Part shown: positions 38,611 through 48,754 of the stretch, piece after piece | Numbering within the stretch: the first letter of the stretch is position 1 | Layout of the letters: every line of letters begins with the position of its first letter | Source of the DNA: Phaeoceros laevis | Taxonomy: Eukaryota; Anthocerotophyta; Anthocerotopsida; Notothyladales | Reading direction: 5' to 3' | Assembly: GCA_049999765.1 (NCBI GenBank) | Contig: JBNGIQ010009298.1 | Span: 62,001 to 126,000 of the forward strand | DNA length: 64,000 nucleotides | Notes under the pieces: generated by a model | The model's database searches: none | What the model was told of the DNA's origin: nothing | Seen by the model: the letters and a program-made list of their open reading frames with translations, nothing else | Made by a program: the position numbers and the translations under genes

Positions 38611-39138
38611 TGCCCAAGAACCGATGGCGGTCTGCTTGGGCTGGTGCACAATTCTCCAAAAGTTGGTTTGCAGAATGAAGTGCAAGAAGAGGCATATCTA
38701 TTTTTTGCTGATTTTGTCTCTCGTGTGCAGTAAGCTGTCTAGTTGAACTGTAGTTTTGTCCTGGACAAGCCGTCAATGGCCAAATAATTCTGTAGCTTCT
38801 AGGCAGGAGCTGGTGCGGAACAGCCCAGCCCGAAGAGTATGGTGTTTGTGTAAAATTAGGCCTCTGCTTGGCTTTTCCGAGAAGCTTCAATCACACTCAA
38901 GGTCCATTTTTCTTGCCTCAACTTTGGTCTCTAGGCAGCTAAGAGCAGGGCCGAGACTATTATCCTACAACCGTGGCTGAGGGTTCTGCCTTGAAATTAA
39001 AGAAGACTTTCTCGTCGCAAAGACTATTTTAAAGTATCCAAACATCCGGACATCCGCACGGTTCCACGTCAGAGCGACAGGTCAGACTGCCACGAAGAAG
39101 TGAAAAATTGGGAGCCTGTTTGTTGGAGAGGAGTGAGG
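38611..39138. other. Intergenic
   Basis: 3' region of LSm2 and upstream region of the glycosyltransferase gene. Nothing further is seen. Confidence 0.5.
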
Positions 39139-40858
39139 ATGGCGGGTGCTTCCGCCGAGCGAGGAAGGTTGCGCCAGGCACTGGCACTGCTATGCTTACT
39201 CTACTTCCTCGGTTTGCTCGGGTTGAGAGTTTCACGGTCTGACCGCCCTCTGCTGTATGGTAGACAAAACACCACAGCAGTTAGAGACGGCCTTGATGCT
39301 CCACAGACAGAGTTGTGGGAACCGGATGTTGAAAATGTTACATTGCTCGGTTCTGAAATTAGTAGTGACGAACTCGAACAAAATGGATCAATTTACCACA
39401 CGTACGATGTTTTCCAACGGAATTACAGGAAAATGGTGTTGAAGTTCAAGGTGTTTGTGTATCCAGATGGGGATCCAACCACCTACTTCCAAACACCACG
39501 CAAGCTCACGGGCAAGTATGCCAGTGAAGGCTACTTCTTCAAGAACATTATGGAGAGCAAGTTTGTCACTAAGGATGCTGATGAAGCTGACCTTTTCTTT
39601 CTTCCAATTTCCTGCCATAAAATGCGGGGCAAGGTTAGTCTCTGGATGGTGCTTCGAAGTTGATATGCATTTGTAGCTTCAAGAATAATGGCTTATACTT
39701 AGATAGTGACTCTAATGCAGGGTATCAGCTATGACAAGATGGCCGACATTGTTCAGGAGTACGTAGACTTTCTTATTGGGAAGTACCCGTACTGGAATCG
39801 AACTCTTGGGGCAGATCATTTTTTTGTGACATGTCATGACGTAGGGGTCAGAGCAACCAGCAACTTGGCTCATCTCGTGAAGAACTCCATTCGTGTGGTG
39901 TGTTCACCAAGCTACAATGGGAGCTTCATCCCTCACAAGGACGTTGCTCTGCCCCAGATTTTGCAGCCCTTCCCCCTTCCTCCTGGTGGGGATGACATTG
40001 TCAATAGGTTGGTGAGTCAAGCAATCAACTATAAACCACAGTCCTTTAGAAGGATGTAGCAGTTGGGTTCCGAGCAGGGAGTCCACCATCTCTTGAGTAA
40101 GGGAAGTACTAAACAATTATTGCAATTGCAGGACTCTTTTGGGCTTCTGGGCTGGTCATCGAAACTCAAAGATCAGAGTCCTATTGGCTCGGGTATGGGA
40201 GAACGATACTGTTCTCTCCATCAGCAATAACCGCATCAACAGAGAGCTTGGGGAACATGTGTATCAGAAGATCTTCTATAGAAGCAAATTCTGTATCTGC
40301 CCAGGTGGATCTCAAGTCAATAGTGCACGAATTGGCGACTCCATACACTATGGCTGTGTTCCAGGTCTGTAAATGCACGGAGCATTAGATTGCTCAATCG
40401 CATTGTAGGAAGTCTTCTTCGGTTGAGCTAAGTGGTATGGTGCACACTGATTTCTTCTGGTTTGCTGGCAGTCATTCTATCTGACTGGTATGATCTGCCA
40501 TTCAATGATGTGCTGAATTGGCGCAAGTTTGCACTGGTTCTTCGGGAGCGTGATGTGTACAGTTTGAGGTCCATACTGGAGGCTGTAAGCTCAAGCCAAT
40601 ATGCTGCTTTGCATGCTGGAGTGCGCCAGGTGAGCTTTGCTCTGTGAAGAGTGCATAGAGGAGACTTCATGATATACCGATAACTCTTAGCATGGTCCAA
40701 CGGGTGACAGGCCTGATGGAGCTTTATCTAACAAGTTGGTGTGATAATGCTGTCAGGCAAGGAGGCACTTCGAGTGGCACAGTCCACCAGCAATGTACGA
40801 CGCTTTTCATATGGTAATGTATGAACTTTGGTTGCGACACTTTGCCTTGAAGTACTGA
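39139..40858 (+). CDS. Exostosin-family glycosyltransferase (GT47), Golgi type II
   Basis: Five exons, 39139-39633, 39721-40007, 40132-40364, 40472-40629 and 40757-40858, give 424 residues. A short cytosolic N-terminus is followed by one membrane anchor (ALALLCLLYFLGLLGL, about residues 16-31). The catalytic domain has KVFVYPDGDPTTYFQTP, GKYASEGYFFKNIM, DEADLFFLPISC, YPYWNRTLGADHFFVTCHDVG, FIPHKDVALPQ, LLGFWAGHRNSKIR, FCICPGGSQVNSARIGDSIH, GCVPVILSDWYDLPF and FEWHSPPAMYDAFHMVMYEL. These are the exostosin blocks of plant GT47 enzymes of wall polysaccharide synthesis. The linkage made (xylan, xyloglucan, pectin) cannot be deduced. One variation is GSQVNSARIGDSIH, where many plant members have the glycine-rich GY-(E/D)-V-NSPRI. 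The gene converges with the ion channel gene 275 bp downstream. Confidence 0.92.
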
Positions 40859-41132
40859 GATATAATTGTTACCTCTCAAATCGTAATACAACTGTGCATC
40901 ACCAAGGTCTCAAGAGCACAGCTGTGAAGTGCATTTGTGTTGATACCTCTCGGATGCGAAGGTTCTGTAGTAAGACGCCAGAATCGGTACCTGGTGCTTC
41001 TGATTCTAGATTTGGGTTATCACCATTGCTTCGTAGGCAAGGACACCATTTACGGATGACTCAGCAAACGTCCTTTACTCTAATGTCAATACGAGCTTGT
41101 GTAGCTAGTGCAGGCCAAAACAGCCATCCCCC

Positions 41133-44100
41133 TCATGATGGCCTTGTGAGGACAAGAACTTCGTCTCCTTGATTCCAGACCAGCTTGTCGCTCTTGTTTG
41201 AGGGGTTTAACACCCAGTCACCTCCATTTGCTGCACACTTGAAAGCTATAACAATTTCTCCATTCTGCAGTGCCCTTGCTTGAAGATCCCAAAAGTCTAG
41301 TAGATCTCCGTAATCTGCGTATGTCCCTACTTCATGCAGTAGCATGTTACTTCCAGCGTCACTGACAACCTCATCCAGCACAGCACCCACATCCGCATCT
41401 TCAGCTAGATGTGCTAGCACCATTGCTTGGAGCTCCTCTGGCACGACTGAGTCAATCAGCCATGTTTCTTGAACCCGCTGAAGAGCGTCATCATGTGCTG
41501 CTGCCAGTTCAGCAACAATGACAGTATCTTTGCGTCCCCGTTGAACCTGTAAGTAGTTAAAACATTAACCTCATCAGGATCATAAAGTTAATGAGCATCT
41601 CAAGCAGGAGAAAACTGACAGATGATGATGCCTAGTCACCAGTTGCACATGGGCAACTCCACACACCTGTATATGTCGGACAAGCAATGCCGTGGCGGTT
41701 GTACCGCCTGATTCTTCATTGTTGTTGTTCAGTATGATTGTCTTATCGTATGTTTCAAGAGGCAACTCCTCCAAGACCTGTCTTGACTGGGGATCTCCAA
41801 ATTCTAAAGAGACAATATGGATGTTAAAGGCTTCCACCCAACATCATGTGAACATGCTACAGCATTGATTACTGCTTACTGTTCCTTACTGTGTGTAAGC
41901 TTGACGTTCTGTAGTGCGCTGCCTTGTTTCAGCTCCTTGTTACGAACTTCCATGTCTTCAGTTGCAAGAAGAGTAACTTCACTTCCTATCGTTTTTCGAC
42001 CAAAACGAAACATGAGAAACAAGTTGCAACCTGAATAGTATAAAGCACATTCTGACTGTAGAACCATGCGAGCTACGTATAAAGCGGTACCTTTGGCAAC
42101 AGAGGAGTCCACATGACGAAGTACATCCTTCAGGTCATGTCTGAAACCTGTAATTAGTATCTTCAAGACTGGCTTGCTTTGCTTTTGGTAGGCCTTGAAA
42201 CTTGCACTCTGTGGAGGCTCATGCGACGCATCTGGTCTGTAGCTATCGTCATCTTCTGAAATAACCAAGATCTTATCGCCTTCCTTCACCACAAATAGAC
42301 ACCCTCAAGGCTCAGCACACAGAAGCCAAGTCAAATGCCTTAATGAACCAAACGTTGCGAGCTTGCCTCGATAATGGTATCCGGGGGAGGATTCACAAGA
42401 GTGTAGCTGCTAGGTTCTCCACCTGCGGACTTCTTCCTCAGTCCACATGGAATAGCATCCTCAAAGACGTACATGACTTCTCCAAACTTTTTGCCCACAA
42501 GTTCTGGCCTATACAACAGCCAGAGAGGATATGGATTCCAACACAGCGAACATAAACAGGTAACCTGGTAGTAGGTGCAACTCCTTAACTCAACACATGT
42601 ACATACTTACCAGGCTTTGAAGCGAAATTCTGAGCCTTCAAACAGGAGAAGCTCTTTGGCAACTGCAGCTGTGCCTGGTTGTAAGGCTCTTTCCACCATC
42701 ATTCGAAGGACTATGTCATCAGTTGCGACAGGCACAACTTTTCGGAACCTGGTAATCCCGCTTTCAATGAGTGGATACTTCTGCAGCGGGTCAGCAGGAT
42801 GGACAGTACAAGCATCTTCTGCCTACACAATTGCGCACGATACGAATAGGTTGTCTTTTGTCTACCTCTCTATCGTGTCGGCAGCTGCTGGACCAGCAAC
42901 TGCAGAACCAGAAGCAGCAAGTTTAGGTTTTCGCACTCCTTGTCGATCAGCTGTGCAAGTTATGGCAGTAGAAAGCATATCCTTCGTAAGCTTCACACTG
43001 GCCAACTGGGCTAGCTCAGCAATAACATCCCCCTGGATATCTGATAGATATGCTAGTACGAGGCACGTTTGTAAAACCTGTCAGGCAGTTGGACATACCC
43101 TCAGCTGCATCAGCTCACAAGAATGTCTAATGTGTAGTCACGTGTAAAACAACTGGGCACGTTGAGTGATGCTGAATTACCAGTGGTAATGGTCTGCATG
43201 TCTACCTGTGCATCTGCATCGTTGGGCACTAGCCCATGAGGAGACAAAACAATGATTGATCTCGCCATTGCTGCAGAGCACAACTTCAGATCTTCCGTAG
43301 CTGTGGGCCTACCTTTCCTTGTAACGACCTGAATCAAAAGACCAGAGAGAAACTTCAACACCTCACAATGGTTGGAGACGCATGGCATGATGAATATGTA
43401 GACAGGCTGATCAGCTGTTTCAAAACAATCAAGTACGCAGACTATCACCTTAGATCCATGACGGTCTGCCATAGGAAGAGCTTGCAGCAACTCCTCATCC
43501 ATGGCTTCTTTCTCGAAACCTCCAAGAACAACAATGCTTCTTTTCGGTCCTCGTGACTTGTTGGCCTCAGTCAATTCTTTGACCAGGGGTATGGTCTTTG
43601 GGGTCCAACCTGTACACAATACGTTGCCATGAAGGCTTTACTTGAACGACGCTTCCTTTCAAACGTTCGGTGTCTGATAGCCTAGCTTACCAACAATTAA
43701 GGTGTGATTCTCCTCAATAACTGGACTTCCTCCTTTTTGTAGCTGATCAACCTTGCTGCTAACAGCATCGCTCATTAAACCAACCAATAAGGCAAAGAAC
43801 AGCATGCCTCCCATGGTCAAGGGAACTGCCACCAATCGTCTTCTGAAGGTATTCTGCACTCGTAACCCGCAAAATGACTGAGCTACCTCTCAATTCTCGA
43901 TGATTGCTTGAGAAGCAAAGACCTCCGAAATATCAGAATGAGGCTGGGCACTTGCCTCACCAGCATGAGTCCCAGGATCAGCAACAAATGTCCAGGCTGT
44001 CCAGACAGATTCTGGAAGATCGAAGTCTGGATCTTCTGCAACTGCTACCTTGTAATACAGTCCACCTGAGAGAAAAGAAGGCTTAGAACAGTTTGGGGCT

Positions 44101-45217
44101 TCCCTTAACCCACCCTCCCGATCAGACCAATTCAGGGTATACCTCCGAAGGCTGTCATAATAGCGGTGATTGCAAGGAGGATAACAGCCTGCAAAGGATA
44201 ACCAGCACCATAAGAGATCAGTTAGGCTCTAAGAATTATAATCTGCAGACCTTCCCTGTTCAGGGTGCATCAGCAGACATGAGGACTAAATCATGCAAAG
44301 GTCGTAACGCCAGGTACCTTCCCGGCTGGTTCAGTCGCAAAGAAGTAATCAAGGGCATACACAGCTCTTTGGTTGAACGTAGCCTTTTGTGCAGTGACAT
44401 TGCCGGGTGATCGTTTGAGCAAAACCTGCAAAAATAAAGAATGTGACATCCCCCCTCCACCCGTGCACACAAGTCGGAAATCAGAAAGAGAAGCGGATAT
44501 ACCTCTGTTGTGGCTGCATGAGCAGGTAAGGAGAAGGGTGCTCTGAAATTGACGTGACCAAACAAGCCAATCATAGCTGCTGCGACAACAAATCCCACAT
44601 GCCTGATGAAGTGCTGCAGTGTCCTGTTCCCGTCCTACAAAGTTCAAAGAACATGCGCAAGTTAGTTGCATCATACATGTACATCAAAGGTAGGAGGACA
44701 AGAATGTACTCACTCGTCGTGTTTGTGGTATTGCAAGGTGTTGTTCTGCATGATCACTTTTAGAAGCCTCCCCACCGAGTCCTTGAGCAACTAGACTCCA
44801 CGGCCTGCTGTTCCAGGAGGTACTTCCTTCGTCAGGTGAGTGTTGAGGTGCACAAGCCGAAGCCTTGAAGACCCGTTCTGGTATGACTTCCTTCCTATGG
44901 AATGGCTCATTTTGGGCTTGCATTTGCGTAACAACAATTTTCGTGCTACGGAGGCTCTCGCCGCTTTCTGCTGAACATGTGTGGATCTTAGCTCGCCTGC
45001 CTTCAGTAGCAAACCAGTACCAGTTCCGACTTCCAGCCCGTGGCAAAAAATTGTGAAACCGTCTAGTCGACAAATTTGCCTGCAGTGCCCTCTGAAAAGG
45101 AAGTGAAAAACCGGTGATGGGTCCAATCTCAACACCAATGATTGGACGACCCAAGCTCAGAACTGGAACCGCACTGTCCCAAGGGTGTAGTGTGCCCAGC
45201 TTTGCCATCGTGTTCAT
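41133..45217 (-). CDS. CASTOR/POLLUX-family ion channel, POLLUX-like plastid envelope type
   Basis: A multi-exon gene; the first eight exons were traced in phase (45217-44714, 44634-44503, 44425-44318, 44188-44143, 44065-43961, 43858-43691, 43609-43449, 43328-43206) and the rest run to the stop at 41133. The N-terminal 170 residues are Ser/Arg-rich, as in a plastid transit peptide. Transmembrane segments follow (HVGFVVAAAMIGLFGHVNF; AVILLAITAIMTAFGG), then a pore region WTFVADPGTHAG and a last helix MGGMLFFALLVGLMSDAVSS. The soluble part contains two RCK-like domains (ENHTLIVGWTPKTIPLVKEL; RSIVVLGGFEKEAMDEEL; DKTIILNNNNEE; GNM-like AGSNMLLHEVGTYADY). It resembles Arabidopsis PEC1/PEC2 and CASTOR/POLLUX. 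The filter ADPGTHA differs from the AD-(S/A)-GNHA I recall for CASTOR and POLLUX. The intron at 43329-43448 has no in-frame stop. Confidence 0.85.
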
Positions 45218-45960
45218 TGGTAGCAGAACAATCACTCCATCATGTGTGATAAAACGAGAATGACAGGACGATTTGGCGAAGTCACAATAGACAGGGATGT
45301 TTGGCCCCAGACAAGGACACACAAAAAGAATCGAGAGGCCAAAGGTTTTGCGCTGTGGTCAATCAAACGATTGCCCACTAGGCATCAAACGCTGGGAGAT
45401 TCAGGAAGCTGCAAAGGACACTGAGATGGATTTGACCGCAGGTGGTTACAAAATCCAGGCTCACTAATCAAGGTGCCAACGCCATCCTCATAAGCCAGGC
45501 AAGAATCCGCAAGTTCCAGGGGTGATCAAAATCATAGACGCGAACTGGAACTGAATGCAAATGCGGGAGTGCTGGGTGTCGGAGCTGGTATTCCGGTCAG
45601 CGATGCTTGGTGACGCAGTGGCCCAGTAATCATTGGACTGCTGTGTAAAGCAGCTCCAGATAAAGTAAGTGATAACCACTGACATTTGCGTCAGCCACTG
45701 ACAAGCTGACGCCGCCGTGCAACCTGATTGGAGGCCAGGCTAACATAAGCTGAATCTGCTGTCCAGAACTTTGGATAAGCAATGTGCTTTGCCCAAAAAG
45801 CTTGATGAGGAAGAACCGTTTTGACATGTTCCTCCGGCGCAAATATGGGTGTGCTGAGGAGCTCCTTTTGCCCAGCCCTTAGCGGATCAGCGTGCTCGGA
45901 AGGGGGGACGAATGCTGATAGGAGGCTCCGTGACTCCCAGCCGGCACTTACTAAAATTCC
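45218..45960. other. Intergenic, channel upstream region
   Basis: Contains the promoter of the channel gene (-) and the 3' end of MED20 (-). No gene or repeat is seen. Confidence 0.5.
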
Positions 45961-46953
45961 TCATCTGGCTGCCTGGGACATGAGGTGTGCCATGAGCAAA
46001 ACGTACTGAAGAGCAGTATGCTGCCAGCTGTACGAGTCGCCTAGATTGTATTCAGGGTAGTTGAGTTCCAGAGGAACAAACTGGCCTGTCAAGGAGTATC
46101 CCCCAGGACCATCTTTACTTGCTACCACATCTTTCCATAGAGTCACAAACTCCTGCATGGCCGAGCGACCTTGCTCCAACGAGCACAAAGGCAGGTACTC
46201 CACCTGCCGCCATCACCAACAGAATCAGGAACCAGGAAACGCAACCACCTGCACAGCAAGAGCTGAACCGCAGGTTGCAAACCTCGAACACGATGCCACG
46301 GAGAGTTTCATTATAAGCCAGGATGGCTCGCCCGGCCTTCAGCTGGAAATCACCGAGTCGGTACTGGTAACCCTGAGCAGAGCAGAAGAATCTGTCAGGC
46401 CCTGATGCAAACCCCTTTCATCTCACCTTGCCGCTATGAGGTAGTGAAGTCTGTACTTCAAAAACAAGGGTGAGTCGATTTGCATATAGCTGAAGCTTCT
46501 CCATGATATCCTGCACGGTCGCATCTGCCTCCACCACCATGTGCTCGTTCCGCAGAATGAAGAAGTACTTGCTAGCAGCTTCCGAGAAGGTTACACCTAG
46601 GAGTTCCCGGGCGCAGTCCACTGGGATGGATTGATCTGCTTCCTCCGTTCCACATTAAGCACGGCAATGGCAGGAGTAGGATGCAGTCACCAGAGCGAGG
46701 AAGAAGACGGCCATACCTCGCGGGATTGGCCTGTAGTGGGAAGAAGTGGTCTGCCAACGCCCTGTTTTCACCCCGTTGATGCTCTCGATGCACTTTATCA
46801 CATCCACCAGCGTCTGGCTGCTCACTGGCGTGCCGGCCATAGGCTGCCAGTAGAGGAGCCTGCAGGTTCACATTCATCAGGAATTCGCCCACTTTCATAG
46901 CCATTCTTGAGACAACGAAAGTTCGGAAAGAAAACAAACCATTTCACGGGCAT
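45961..46953 (-). CDS. MED20: Mediator complex subunit 20
   Basis: Five exons, 46953-46940 (14 nt), 46859-46717, 46635-46457, 46372-46283 and 46203-45961, give 222 residues, the usual plant MED20 length. It starts MPVKWLLYWQPMAGTPVSSQ, then IKCIESINGVKTGRWQTT, SKYFFILRNEHMVVEADATV, IMEKLQLYANRLTLVFE, YQYRLGDFQLKAGRAIL, YNETLRGIVFEVEYLP and a final helix QHTALQYVLLMAHLMSQ. MED20 is in the Mediator head and bridges transcription factors to RNA polymerase II. Exon 1 holds only MPVK and part of a Trp codon, so ab initio predictors may miss it. The divergent neighbour starts 216 bp away. Confidence 0.95.
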
Positions 46954-47169
46954 CCTGCTGCTTCTAGAAGCCTCTTTCTGAGGGCATTCAATCAGAACCT
47001 GCCAAGGAATCCACAACCGTTGTTACCGTGATAGAGACCAGCATGTGGGAAATAGGCAGTGCTGCTATTCAAAATTTGTTCATTGTGCGCATTGTAATGA
47101 AGGCCTTAAACCCTAAACCCTTTTCCTACATACTGGGCATATCCTTTGCTTGAACCGGCCCGGTTGAAG
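46954..47169. promoter_or_regulatory. Short bidirectional upstream region (MED20 / unknown gene)
   Basis: Only 216 bp separate the start codons of MED20 (-) and the unknown gene (+). It contains AAACCCTAAACCC at about 47107-47119, which resembles the telo-box found in promoters of plant translation and growth genes. Confidence 0.5.
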
Positions 47170-47755
47170 ATGTTCCCTACGGCCGTGCGATGGATGGCCA
47201 GGAAGGCAAAAGCAGCACGTCTCAAGAGGCAGAGCGGCAATGTGATCAATCCTCACTTGATAGGAGATGAAGCGTTCAAGCTCTCGGCTCAGCTGCAGGC
47301 CATCATCAAGGAATTTGGGCCCCTCAACGTCAAAGACTTTTGGGAGCGTGCACAGGTTGGTGTACGAAGCCCTCGCACCTGAAATTCTGTCCTTGCTATC
47401 TAGGCCTGATGGACCAGTGAGGGCATCGCCATTTTTCGCCAATTTGCCATACACTCGAAGTCGTTGCTACATTGTTAGTGGGCTGCTTTACGAGCTAACG
47501 TCTTAAGTCGGCGTACAGGAAATAGAGGGTCTCCCGAACAAGAGAAGCATGAAGGTGATGCTGCACTGGATGGTCAGCAGGCACCACTGCAAGATGTTGT
47601 GCACACACCAGAGCGACAAGGAGTCTCCAGTGAAAGAGTTTTTCTTCGCAGAATGGGTTCCAAGACCTGGACAAAAAGGGGGTCCACCCCTTAAGGTAGA
47701 AGAATCTGAGTCGGTAGCGGAAACTGGTCGACCAGCAGGGCTGCCCGAGCAGTAG
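47170..47755 (+). CDS. Unknown conserved-looking protein, 140 residues
   Basis: Two exons, 47170-47355 and 47519-47755, join in phase. The N-terminus is basic and free of acidic residues (MFPTAVRWMARKAKAARLKR), like a mitochondrial presequence. Then come AFKLSAQLQAIIKEFGPLNV, KDFWERAQEIEGLPNKRSMK, a hydrophobic-basic helix VMLHWMVSRHHCKMLC, and VKEFFFAEWVPRPG. I do not recognise a family. The splice phase, codon use and the start beside a compact divergent promoter with a telo-box-like motif support a real gene. A mitochondrial translation or ribosome-associated role is a guess from the presequence and telo-box. Confidence 0.65.
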
Positions 47756-48754
47756 TACCTGAAGCGGAGCCTGTGAATATTTCCGTGTGCACCCATGAGC
47801 GGAATCAAATGCTGCAGGGTACACCCGCTACTTGCTCATCTGCTCAGTTTGGCTGGTGGGTAGTTTTGACAATTTCGCGTGTTCTATTGCAGGAAACTTT
47901 CCGGTTTGGTGGTACTTCATGTATGATGGGCTCCGGCACTGCTGGAGAATGCAATCAAAAGATTCAAACGCTAGTGTGTGTCAACTTCAGTTCATGTGTT
48001 TGAAAACTCCAACCTTAGTCAACGTGAAGAAGGTGAAAGCTGCATTCTTGAACGGCCATCTGCTCACATTTTCCATTCTTCCACAGATTTGTTCACCAAA
48101 TTCTGGTCACCCCAACCTAGGCACTTAGGGACGTCGACGTGGTATTGTCAAGTCACTTCATTATGCTCAGCCAGCAGTAGTAACTTCACACCGCTTGCAG
48201 TAGCACGAAATAGATGAGACCACACATACGCCCCGAGTCACTTGCAAAGCCAACTCCCGGTCACCGTGACGTCAGCACGTGAGGCTTCCTTGGGCTACCT
48301 GCACGCTGACAAGTTCACACATACTCAAACTCAGGCTGACACAAGAGATGACTAGAACCAACCATTTCGAGATATTGCAACCGAGAGGTGCAGATAGTAC
48401 TTACAATGCAGTGTTTTCATTGTCAGCTCCTTGTCGCATGACGGTCAGTAGTAGCAGCAACATGACGGCCACGTATCCCAGAACTTGCGCAAGTCCTCTA
48501 GACCTAGGACCTGCCTGTCCCTACACTGGACTAGTGACTGCCATAGTAGGAATTCGAGCGGCAGACAGGCATCTCCTCTCGAGCCTGTTAACGGGGCGTC
48601 AAACACAAGGGGGCAGCTGCCGGATGACCTCCCAACGGACCTTGGACCTTGCTCCTTGCACAGCACCAATGGGGTGCAAACTGCCACTAGTGAAGTTCCT
48701 TCGTGCATGGAAATCAGCCAGCCACACATAGGTACACTTTGCCTCACAGATAGA
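47756..48754. other. Intergenic, convergent gene ends
   Basis: About 1 kb between the unknown gene (+) and the P-class PPR gene (-). Open frames here are short and unsupported. Confidence 0.5.
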
